Of a DNA stretch of 20,500 bases, positions 13,977 to 20,500 are shown piece by piece. Under the pieces are notes generated by a model that was given only the letters and a program-made list of their open reading frames with translations, was not told the origin of the DNA and did not search any database. The DNA is from a virus, in the IMG/VR virus record IMGVR_UViG_3300020159_004428, positions 1-20,500 of that record, one strand, 5' to 3'. Position 1 is the stretch's first letter; each line of letters starts with the position of its first letter. The position numbers and the translations under genes were made by a program.

Positions 13977-14596
13977 TGCAAGGGCCCCATAGTGCAAGAA
14001 AATTTGTGACGGATTACCTAAAAGCTGATTTACCTCGACGCGTCGATGATTATCGAAATGCACGACGGGCAGAAGGCGAGTGGTATCTCGATGACAACAC
14101 TCTTCCGACCCCAGATAATTTCTTGATTTACGAACCTATTGCTCTTGATGTCTGGCCAACAATCATTACTCTTGCCATGTCAACAACAAACTTGTCTCGC
14201 ATCGACTACACGCCAGTCATGGACCCCCTTTATCGAGTGTCTTACTCGATGAGAACATATGTCTGGGTTCGTGCTGAAGGGTCAGAAGAAGCGACCTTGA
14301 TGAGGGATCGACTTACTACGGTAGTTAGATCATCGCTCCTGGATAGGCCATGTTTAATGGCAAATGACCCGTCTAAATATCTTGAGGTCATGATTGATGA
14401 AGGAACAATGCGCGAGGAATTCTCAGACTTAACTTTGTTAAAAGGTGATCGAGTTATGGCTGGCGCGTACATTTCCTACGACATGTACATAAACGAACGC
14501 ATTACCAGAGAACCACTCGGTGCGGTTGATGAATTTCAGATTGATATTCAACAATTTTCTATGGAAGCGCCGGAAATTGATCTCAGTGAGGCTTAG
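13976..14596 (+). CDS. Probable tail terminator/neck protein (by position)
   Basis: A 206-residue protein that I do not recognise by motif. It has an alpha/beta pattern: an N-terminal helix (SARKFVTDYLKADLPRRVDDY), a beta strand with EPIALDVWPTIITLAM (about 53-68), SYSMRTYVWVRA (about 89-100) followed by a helix (EEATLMRDRLTTVVRSSLL), and a later strand GAYISYDMYINE. Tail terminators of long-tailed phages have a similar alpha/beta plan and sit exactly here, between the completion protein and the sheath or tube gene. The function is therefore assigned by synteny, not by direct homology. It starts in a TAATG overlap and ends 153 bp before the sheath gene. Confidence 0.65.
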   Translation: MQGPHSARKFVTDYLKADLPRRVDDYRNARRAEGEWYLDDNTLPTPDNFLIYEPIALDVWPTIITLAMSTTNLSRIDYTPVMDPLYRVSYSMRTYVWVRAEGSEEATLMRDRLTTVVRSSLLDRPCLMANDPSKYLEVMIDEGTMREEFSDLTLLKGDRVMAGAYISYDMYINERITREPLGAVDEFQIDIQQFSMEAPEIDLSEA

Positions 14597-14749
14597 TTCA
14601 ATAATGCATTGTTTAAGTGATGTATCATCGCAAGGGAACCTCTGTCAAAGGAAGGTTTCAGAACTGAGAATGTTCAAAGAAGCAGTCTGGCTTGCGGTAC
14701 AATTTTGCAAGCACGACATTTATCCCATCATTGGGAGCGGAGGAAACAC
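14597..14749 (+). promoter_or_regulatory. Longest intergenic gap; candidate late promoter for sheath/tube
   Basis: A 153-bp non-coding stretch before the sheath gene. TACAAT at 14698-14703 is a good -10 box; TTCAAA at 14673-14678 could be a -35 box, though the 19-bp spacing is long. GCTTGC / GCAAGC form a 6-bp inverted repeat overlapping the -10 element, which may be an operator or a 5' UTR hairpin. A shorter imperfect repeat (AACCT ... AGGTT, around 14636-14658) precedes it. GGAGGA at 14739-14744 is the sheath ribosome site. A strong separate promoter fits a gene whose product is needed in many copies, but no experiment backs it. Confidence 0.35.
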
Positions 14750-16201
14750 ATGCCCGGCGTAGTAGTCACAACAGCAGTTCGCACAGGCCCCTCGGTCGCT
14801 AATGTCACGCCTTCAGCGACTTTTTTTGTAGTTGGTCGCACACAGCGTGGACCTTCCGACGAAGCAGTACTCGTTACCAGCCTTGCTGATTATGAGGAGC
14901 AATTTGGTGGATATGTCGCCTATGGCGTAGTTCATCAGCAAATGCAGACATACTTTGAGGAAGGCGGTTCTCAGGCCTATGTGGCTCGAGTCGTCGGCGC
15001 CAGCGCAACTGTCGGCACTGCAACCCTCATCAACTCCTCAAATACCGCAGCAATTACTCTTACTGCCAATGGCGCAGGAGCTTGGTCTTCTGACCTCGAT
15101 GCTCAAGTTGTATCTGCTGGTGCTGGTTTTGCTGTCAAGCTCTTTCTTAACGACATTCTTGTCTACAACAGTGGTGAGTGCTCAAGTGCTGCCATTGCAG
15201 TCAACAAGATCAATACCAGCTCGCTAGCCTCTGCTTATGTCTCCGCCGCCGTAGGTGCTGGCGGTGGAAACCCAGTAGCCGGTGGTGCGATTGTGACTTT
15301 TGGAGCAGGTACAGATGCAGTAACTCCAACCACTTCCGCATACACAACTGCGCTCGATTTGTTTACCGACACTCTTGGGGCTGGAGCAGTGGCTATTCCT
15401 GGTCAGTATGGTTCCACTATTTGGGACGCACTCATCACTCACTGCAACGCAACCAACCGTATTGCCCTTTGCGCATTCGAAGAAGAAGCAACATCGGCAG
15501 AGGCAATCTCCGATACGGCCGCTTATGCAGATGCTGCAAACAGCGAGCATGCAGCATTCTTCTTCCCGTGGATTCAGATTGAACGGGATGCGAATGTCTT
15601 GGCCTATATCTCCCCCGAGGGTTATGTTGCGGCAAAGCGTGCGCTTGCACAGAACACAGATGGCCCATGGCGTCCATACGCTGGCCTTATGTCTGAGGCT
15701 TCGTATGTACTCAGTCTTAAGTCGATCATCTCTAAGGCAACTTCAGATAGTCTCGACGAGGGTCGCGTAAATGGTCTCCGAGTGATTAACGGTCGTGTCC
15801 GCATTTACGGTGCTCGCACTGCGTCAAACGACGAAATCAACTTCCGGTACATCACTGCACAAGAGATGCTCAACTATGTAGTTGTTCAGGCTCAAGCACA
15901 GCTCGAAGACCTCGTCTTCTCAACGATCGACGGACGGCAGACATTGTTTGCAAATGTTAAGAGCCGTCTAATCAACCTGCTTGACCCGATTCGTGTTGCT
16001 GGAGGCCTCTACGAGGCGTTCGACACCACTGGTCGGCGTATTGACTACGGATATAGCGTGGTCGTTAACGAAGCAATTAACCCAGTCTCCCAACTCGCAG
16101 GCGGTCTGATCCGTGCAAAGGTCGGTATTCGCGTGTCAAGCGTGGGAGATCAAATCGAGATTGCAGTCACCAAGTCCAATCTCACGGCGTCAGTTGTCTA
16201 A
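14750..16201 (+). CDS. Contractile tail sheath protein
   Basis: Forms the outer contractile layer of the tail, which defines this phage as a myovirus. The 483 residues are normal length. The N-terminal region carries ATFFVVGRTQRGP, VLVTSLADYEEQFGG and QTYFEEGGSQAYVARVVG, the conserved first part of the sheath family. The middle (about 95-210) is a variable Ala/Gly/Thr-rich insertion domain, and the C-terminus (LINLLDPIRVAGGL ... GGLIRAKVGIRVSSVGDQIEI) is the conserved arm that interlocks subunits. The frame runs up to 14705, but GGAGGA 5 nt before ATG 14750 and the sheath-like MPGVVVTTAVRTGP start decide for 14750. Codons end in C or G more often than in neighbouring genes, as expected for high expression. 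The tube gene follows 15 bp later. Confidence 0.95.
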   Translation: MPGVVVTTAVRTGPSVANVTPSATFFVVGRTQRGPSDEAVLVTSLADYEEQFGGYVAYGVVHQQMQTYFEEGGSQAYVARVVGASATVGTATLINSSNTAAITLTANGAGAWSSDLDAQVVSAGAGFAVKLFLNDILVYNSGECSSAAIAVNKINTSSLASAYVSAAVGAGGGNPVAGGAIVTFGAGTDAVTPTTSAYTTALDLFTDTLGAGAVAIPGQYGSTIWDALITHCNATNRIALCAFEEEATSAEAISDTAAYADAANSEHAAFFFPWIQIERDANVLAYISPEGYVAAKRALAQNTDGPWRPYAGLMSEASYVLSLKSIISKATSDSLDEGRVNGLRVINGRVRIYGARTASNDEINFRYITAQEMLNYVVVQAQAQLEDLVFSTIDGRQTLFANVKSRLINLLDPIRVAGGLYEAFDTTGRRIDYGYSVVVNEAINPVSQLAGGLIRAKVGIRVSSVGDQIEIAVTKSNLTASVV

Positions 16202-16216
16202 TCTGGAGGAGTTTCC

Positions 16217-16657
16217 GTGGCAAAAGTTGCACAGCGTCAAGTAGTCGCATCAATCACGCCCGTGTCCGTTGCTGGGCACGAGATTGGTCCGAACATCAAT
16301 AGCTACTTCTCTCAGGTATCTGGAGGTGAAATCACCGCTTCCGTAGAGAAGGTATATGTCGGTGGACAACAGTTCCCCGAGGTACTCTGCGCGCCTGCAG
16401 AAATTGGCGACATCACCGTGACTCGTCACTGGGATGACGGCGATCATTCGAACCTACAGAAGCTTCGTCAACTGGTTGGTCGTACTTATTACAACATTAC
16501 GATCACCACGCTTGATTGCGATCTTAAGGTCCCTGGATCAGATCGTAACTACCCCAAGGCCCTTTTGGTTGGTGTAACCGAGCCCGAGGGTGATGCCTCG
16601 TCTGGTGCACCCGCAACCTACGCCTTGACCTTCAGTATTTCAACTGTCGCTGTCTGA
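16217..16657 (+). CDS. Tail tube protein
   Basis: Inner tube of the contractile tail. The 146-residue, beta-rich protein has the tube pattern: an N-terminal SITPVSVAGHEIGPNINSYFSQ, then GGEITASVEKVYVGGQQFPE, DITVTRHWDDGD (about 61-72), a helix (LQKLRQLVG) and the beta strand pair YYNITITTLDCD with ATYALTFSISTVAV at the end. This matches the beta-barrel fold shared with other tube proteins. GTG start at 16217 after GGAGGAG. Placement directly after the sheath gene is the standard myovirus order, and it shares the sheath gene's preference for C/G-ending codons. Confidence 0.87.
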   Translation: MAKVAQRQVVASITPVSVAGHEIGPNINSYFSQVSGGEITASVEKVYVGGQQFPEVLCAPAEIGDITVTRHWDDGDHSNLQKLRQLVGRTYYNITITTLDCDLKVPGSDRNYPKALLVGVTEPEGDASSGAPATYALTFSISTVAV

Positions 16658-16700
16658 CAAAAAGTTTCTGACTCTTTCGCCGTAGAGGTTCTACTTCTGC

Positions 16701-16706
16701 TAGGGT
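16701..16706 (+). promoter_or_regulatory. Possible extended -10 box close to the chaperone start
   Basis: TGC-TAGGGT fits the TGN-TANNNT extended -10 form and ends 7 nt before ATG 16714, the distance expected for a leaderless transcript in actinobacteria. There is no good -35. The AGGG inside it could instead be the ribosome site of the chaperone gene, which is the simpler reading. Confidence 0.2.
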
Positions 16707-16713
16707 TCGTCCC

Positions 16714-17229
16714 ATGGCTGAAATTTTTGAACTTAAAGACGATGAAACCCCTGCTCCGAAGGTTGGTAAGACCGCCTCAAAGGAGCCAACAATCCTTGAA
16801 CAGTTAAAGACGACCATCTCGAAGAAGGTTGAGCGCACCGCTATCTATATTGAGGTGCCTGAGCGCGAGGGTGTAACTATCAAGGTAAGCCCAAATGTAA
16901 CTCAGAATCAACTCCGTGCATGGCGCAAGAATGCTGGCGAGGACACCAAGAATGGTCTCGATCCGACAAAGTTTGCATGTCAAGTAGTTGGTCACACAAC
17001 TGAGGCAATTTGCATCAATGGTGAAGAAGTAATGAATGAGGACGGCGTCATGCTTACCTTTGCTTCACCAGAGATCATGCAAATGACGAACACAACTCGA
17101 CCCTTACCGGACTGCGTTCGTGAGTTTTTTGGAATTGACCCTCATGTCGAGGCTGCTGCTCTCGCAATCATGGAGCATGCTGGGTATTCTGACACCGTGG
17201 AAACTGTGGACCCTTCCAAGCAGTCCTAG
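16714..17229 (+). CDS. Tail assembly chaperone, short (unshifted) form
   Basis: Chaperone that coats the tape-measure protein while the tube polymerises around it; not part of the finished virion. The 171-residue zero-frame product begins with an acidic stretch (MAEIFELKDDE), has a beta-rich core (ERTAIYIEVPEREGVTIKVSP, about 39-59, then a helix QNQLRAWRKNAG) and ends at TAG 17227-17229. It lies between tube and tape measure, the invariant position of tail chaperones G/GT in lambda-like and E/E' in P2-like phages. The following open frame has no start codon, which supports a programmed -1 frameshift making a longer form. Direct sequence homology is weak, as is normal for this family; position and frameshift carry the call. 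Confidence 0.82.
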   Translation: MAEIFELKDDETPAPKVGKTASKEPTILEQLKTTISKKVERTAIYIEVPEREGVTIKVSPNVTQNQLRAWRKNAGEDTKNGLDPTKFACQVVGHTTEAICINGEEVMNEDGVMLTFASPEIMQMTNTTRPLPDCVREFFGIDPHVEAAALAIMEHAGYSDTVETVDPSKQS

Positions 17230-17402
17230 ACGATCTTTCCGAGGATCCGAAGATAATTACAGCGGCCCGCCTCGGTGAGTTATTTGGGACTGATCCGATT
17301 AAGCTTCTAGACTGTTCGGAAACAGAATGGTTAATCCGTTTCGCCTGTGCTAAAGTAATTCAGGCAGATCGTGAAGAGTCCGAGCGCAAGGCAGGACGAT
17401 AG
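17193..17402 (+). CDS. C-terminal extension of tail assembly chaperone made by -1 frameshift
   Basis: This frame (-1 relative to the chaperone) is open from just after a TGA at 17190-17192 to TAG 17400-17402. It holds no ATG, GTG or TTG at all, so it cannot be translated on its own. Its protein-like part is VLDDLSEDPKIITAARLGEL (from 17223) followed by FGTDPIKLLD and the helix EWLIRFACAKVIQADREESER, a compositionally normal helical domain. The shift must happen between 17193 and 17229. The fusion would add roughly 60 residues to the chaperone, comparable to the T part of GT in lambda. A sequencing error is the alternative, but the tail-chaperone setting makes frameshifting much more likely. 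Confidence 0.8.
   Translation, partial: HRGNCGPFQAVLDDLSEDPKIITAARLGELFGTDPIKLLDCSETEWLIRFACAKVIQADREESERKAGR
17211..17217 (+). promoter_or_regulatory. Candidate -1 ribosomal frameshift site (C CCT TCC)
   Basis: In the only region where a shift is possible (17193-17229), the zero-frame codons are GTG GAC CCT TCC AAG CAG TCC TAG. At C CCT TCC, the Pro tRNA re-pairs well from CCT to CCC and the Ser tRNA from TCC to TTC with one U-G pair. This is not a perfect X XXY YYZ heptamer but is the best choice in the interval. No strong downstream hairpin is evident. Confidence 0.45.
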
Positions 17403-17420
17403 TCAACCCTGGTGGTGATG

Positions 17421-20400
17421 ATGGCCGTTGAAAATGTAGTCATCAAGATAACCACGACTGCAAGCACTAGGCAGGTTAGACAAGCACGCAACGAATTACT
17501 TCAGCTTGCCAAAGCAGGCCAACTAGGTACGACGACGCAAAAAAGCCTGCAGCAAGAATTCGATAAATTCGACAAGAAGCTTAAAATGATGAAGGGGACG
17601 CTCAAGACAGTAACCGGCGCTATCGTTTCCCTCAATAAAGTCGCTATCAAGTTGTTTACAATTGGCTTTGCGGTAGGTTCAGCAGCATTGGCAGCCAATA
17701 ACGCTTTGTTTGCTGCTGGAAAGTTCCTCGCCAAAGGATATACCCTTGCGATGCAGGGCCTCGCTGTAGCAGTTGCTTCGGTTGGAGCGGCGGCGGCAGT
17801 GGCAGCGGCCGCATTCTCCGAATATACGGCCGCAGTTAATGCATATGCGTTCAAGCAAAGTACTGCTTTAAATGGCAGATTGAGCGAGTCATCCGCGGCA
17901 CTAAGAAATATTGAGTCCGACGCAACTCTTGCGACATTCGGAGTTCAGGCATTGGCTGGTGCGTTCGCTTCAATTTCAAAAAATGCTCAAGTTACCGGAG
18001 TATCAAAAACTCTTCTTAAGGGCCTCGCTGATTTTGCCGCGGCCGGTGGCGATCCGGCAAAAAATCTTCAGGCTGCTGGTGAATTTATTGGCCTTTTACA
18101 AAAAGCGGGCAATCTTGATTCCAAGGCAATTAAAGCAGCGGAAGGCATAGGTCCGACATTTGTCGAGGCGCTGAAGAAAGCTCGTAGTCAAGGTGTTTCG
18201 ACCCTTTCGGAGTTCACCAAGATGTTAACTAGTGGTGAACTTGCCAGGCTTGGTGGCGTAGAGGGGCAAGCCGGGATAGTTGGCCAGACATTGATGGGTC
18301 AATTTAAGGCATTCATGGTTGAGCTGAAGGTCTTGGGTTCGGACTTTGGTCAGATATTACTAGGGCCAGTCAAGGGTGCTCTTGAAGCAATTGGTCGAAT
18401 CCTTAAATCAACAATCGCCAGAGTTGGCCCTGACATGATTGCCTTTGCTAAGGGTCCAGGTATTCGCGGGCTTGTAAGAATATTTGAAGTAATAAGTAAC
18501 TTCACAGTTGATTTAATGCGTAAATACCTTCCGGGTGCCAATGGGATGATGGCAAAATTTGTTACATTTTGGAATCAAACTGTTTATGTCATTAAAGATG
18601 TTGTTGCTCGCTTAAGATCCTTACTCCCTGGTGGCAAGGCCGTTATAGAGGCATTCGGCAAGCCATTTATGGAAGTCTTTAAAACAGTCGGCAAATGGAT
18701 TCGTTACATAGGCGACTCAATTCGCAAAAATCAAGCTAAGTACAATGCTTTTGGCCAGGCTCTGACCAATTTTGTGTTAAAACTTCAAGAACTCGGCAAA
18801 AAGTTTATTGACACCTTTACAGAAGCATTGCCATTTCTTGAAAACATGGTCAACTGGGCAACAACACTTCTTGACAAGATTATGAGCCTTGTTGACGCAG
18901 TCGGTTTATTGGGCAGGGGTCTTGGGGGCATAGTAAATCTTCTCGGCGGACAAGGAGATGGATTAGGCGGTGCAGCTAAGATTTTTGGAATTGGAATAAC
19001 CGCAGCAATTCTGAAGTACAAGATTGCACTCATGAGGGGCATACCTTTTGCAGATATGAGCATGATGGCTCAGGTCGGGGGAAAGGTAGTTCAAGGCGGA
19101 AAAAAAATTGGTCCAGCCATCAACAACGCCGGCGGAAACATAGTTAATAATTATCAGCAAATGGGTTATGCTCCAGTCGGTGGTCCTCAAGCTGCAGCTC
19201 TCGGCAGATTGCCACGAATGGCCAATGCATACAGGGGTGCTGGACGCGGTGGTGCTGGATTTCCTGGTCGCGTTAAGGCGGCCAATACTGCGCGCATGCG
19301 CTATAACGCGCAACATCCAAGTGGAGGTTTTCTAAAAGGCATGGGCCCGGCCGCCATGCTTGGTATTGGGTCAATGTTTGTCGCACCAGAGGCGCAGGGA
19401 TCAATGCAGACAGGTGCAGCAATTGCTTCGCTAGCACCCATGCTCGGTGCCGCTGGCCCCATGGCAGCACTTGCCGGTGTTGGCATAGCTGGCTATGGGA
19501 TGATGCAGAATTCTCGCACTGCTGGCGGTGGAGCATTAGGTGGCGCAATGACCGGAGCGGCCATTGGTGGTGCTATTGGTACGGTAATTCCCGTTATTGG
19601 AACAGCCGCAGGGGCAATCGTGGGCGCAATTGCAGGAACGGTTGTTGGCTTTGTTAAAGGCCGCTCAAACGGTGAAAAAATCAAAGTCGAAACAGCTATT
19701 GACAAGTATATGGGTGAGCAACTGAATGCTGTTGCGGCTGGTTTAGTTCAGGGCAGAACATCAGATATTCGTACACAACTCAAAGAACAATTAGATCGAG
19801 CTAAATATATTTCAGACATTAATGAGCAATATTTTCAGGGAGATAATCACGGGCGTGGTGACAGAAAAGACACTGCCAAGCGGCTGGTGCAGGAAAACAA
19901 AATTACCCAGGCCGAGGCGGATGCTCTCATCGCTGCTCCGGGAACTTATGCCAGAGAATTGACGGAGTCAGGAGATTTACTAAATGAAGTTGTTACTCCA
20001 ATGCTTGAGAAGTTTGATCAGGCAGCTGGGGTTGCCGCAAAAACACTAGGAATAACAACAAACGGGCTTATACAACTTGCCTCTGTTAAAGGTGTTGATC
20101 TTTACGATCAGACGACAACTTTGCGTGACAAATTCGTACAACTTGGCCTAGCAATGAACTATACGGCCGAGCAAGTTGTTGGCGCAATGCGTGATATTGC
20201 TGTGAATGGCGTTGAAGGGTTGATGTCAAGAATCGAACGCAATATGTCACCGCAGCGTATGGACGAAATTACGGAAGGTCTTTATCAAGATTTTCAATCT
20301 GGCGCTGTTATCGGTCAAGATCAAATGGGTCAATATGTAAACGACATGCTGAATCAACTCAACATAATTTCTCCTGATACACCTCTGAGAAATGTTGGAC

Positions 20401-20500
20401 AGTTGGTTGCTCTGCTCGGTCCTAACGGAACCCTATTTAGGGCTGGTAATCAACTTGAAGGTATGGGTGATGCATTCGGGCCATTTTCTGACATGATAGC
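17421..20500 (+). CDS. Tape measure protein (3' end beyond window)
   Basis: Sets tail length and is threaded through the tube, later entering the host envelope. The frame is open from ATG 17421 (or 17418) to the right edge, over 1026 residues, with no stop. The N-terminus is helical and charged (NELLQLAKAGQLG ... KKLKMMKGTLKTV), then a hydrophobic Ala-rich stretch at about 17640-17830 (IGFAVGSAALAANNALFAAGKF; GLAVAVASVGAAAAVAAAAF). Long helical regions follow, with a very Gly/Ala-rich hydrophobic segment at about 19340-19660 (GAAIGGAIGTVIPVIGTAAGAIVGAIAGTVVGFV) that could span membrane. Phe and Trp residues recur along the helical parts. Length, composition and place after the chaperone identify it; GGTGGTG is a modest ribosome site. 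I see no lysozyme or peptidase motif in the visible part. Confidence 0.9.
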   Translation, partial: MAVENVVIKITTTASTRQVRQARNELLQLAKAGQLGTTTQKSLQQEFDKFDKKLKMMKGTLKTVTGAIVSLNKVAIKLFTIGFAVGSAALAANNALFAAGKFLAKGYTLAMQGLAVAVASVGAAAAVAAAAFSEYTAAVNAYAFKQSTALNGRLSESSAALRNIESDATLATFGVQALAGAFASISKNAQVTGVSKTLLKGLADFAAAGGDPAKNLQAAGEFIGLLQKAGNLDSKAIKAAEGIGPTFVEALKKARSQGVSTLSEFTKMLTSGELARLGGVEGQAGIVGQTLMGQFKAFMVELKVLGSDFGQILLGPVKGALEAIGRILKSTIARVGPDMIAFAKGPGIRGLVRIFEVISNFTVDLMRKYLPGANGMMAKFVTFWNQTVYVIKDVVARLRSLLPGGKAVIEAFGKPFMEVFKTVGKWIRYIGDSIRKNQAKYNAFGQALTNFVLKLQELGKKFIDTFTEALPFLENMVNWATTLLDKIMSLVDAVGLLGRGLGGIVNLLGGQGDGLGGAAKIFGIGITAAILKYKIALMRGIPFADMSMMAQVGGKVVQGGKKIGPAINNAGGNIVNNYQQMGYAPVGGPQAAALGRLPRMANAYRGAGRGGAGFPGRVKAANTARMRYNAQHPSGGFLKGMGPAAMLGIGSMFVAPEAQGSMQTGAAIASLAPMLGAAGPMAALAGVGIAGYGMMQNSRTAGGGALGGAMTGAAIGGAIGTVIPVIGTAAGAIVGAIAGTVVGFVKGRSNGEKIKVETAIDKYMGEQLNAVAAGLVQGRTSDIRTQLKEQLDRAKYISDINEQYFQGDNHGRGDRKDTAKRLVQENKITQAEADALIAAPGTYARELTESGDLLNEVVTPMLEKFDQAAGVAAKTLGITTNGLIQLASVKGVDLYDQTTTLRDKFVQLGLAMNYTAEQVVGAMRDIAVNGVEGLMSRIERNMSPQRMDEITEGLYQDFQSGAVIGQDQMGQYVNDMLNQLNIISPDTPLRNVGQLVALLGPNGTLFRAGNQLEGMGDAFGPFSDMI

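Noticed and set aside
14520-14762. 80-codon frame across the gap before the sheath gene
   Set aside because: It overlaps the end of the upstream gene and the sheath start, has no ribosome site and no recognisable protein pattern; the gap looks regulatory.
15178-15770. Overlapping plus-strand frames inside the sheath gene
   Set aside because: Cys/Trp/Arg-rich low-quality frames that follow from the regular codon pattern of the sheath gene.
17193-17402. Independent small gene after the chaperone
   Set aside because: The open frame has no ATG, GTG or TTG codon; only a frameshift can express it.
17501-19705. Several Ala/Pro-rich minus-strand frames opposite the tape measure
   Set aside because: Antisense of Gly/Ala-rich coding sequence; the plus frame is open for more than 1000 codons.

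Overview
The window looks like part of a tailed-phage (Caudoviricetes) genome with a contractile tail, i.e. a myovirus. The diagnostic genes are a large terminase, a portal, an HK97-type prohead protease, a head-tail connector, a tail-completion protein, a tail sheath, a tail tube, a frameshifted tail assembly chaperone and a long tape-measure protein. Base composition is moderate (mid-40s % G+C by eye). The recombination and ParB/PAPS-reductase-like proteins resemble families I know from actinobacteriophages and from uncultured aquatic phage contigs. A low-GC aquatic actinobacterium is my best guess for the host, but nothing in the window proves it. I see no integrase, repressor, lysis gene, tRNA, CRISPR array or insertion sequence.

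Layout. (1) Positions 1-3880, minus strand: a head module transcribed leftward, made of a small two-helix membrane protein, a portal fused to a MuF-like domain, and a prohead protease with a long C-terminal extension that runs off the left edge. (2) Positions 3930-5240, plus strand: the large terminase, divergent from the head module across a gap of about 50 bp. (3) Positions 5262-10055: a tight operon with many ATGA overlaps, encoding an unknown protein, a Rad52/Sak-type annealing protein, a Cas4/RecB-like nuclease with four cysteines, an unknown protein, a GT-B glycosyltransferase, an HNH nuclease, a RuvC-like resolvase and a coiled-coil protein. (4) Positions 10052-12577: a ParB-like gene, a PP-loop PAPS-reductase-like gene and a second ParB-like gene. 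(5) Positions 12638-20500: a small basic protein, connector, tail-completion protein, probable tail terminator, sheath, tube, chaperone with a -1 frameshift, and tape measure that runs off the right edge.

How it fits together. Portal, MuF domain, protease and terminase make and fill the head. The connector, completion and terminator-like proteins join head to tail. Sheath, tube, chaperone and tape measure build the contractile tail. Between terminase and tail sits a recombination and DNA-processing operon (annealing, exonuclease, resolvase, HNH) that also carries a glycosyltransferase and a ParB / PP-loop / ParB trio. The trio is the least explained part: the PP-loop protein keeps the nucleotide-binding motif but lacks the catalytic ECG cysteine motif of true PAPS reductases, so sulfate assimilation is an unlikely role.
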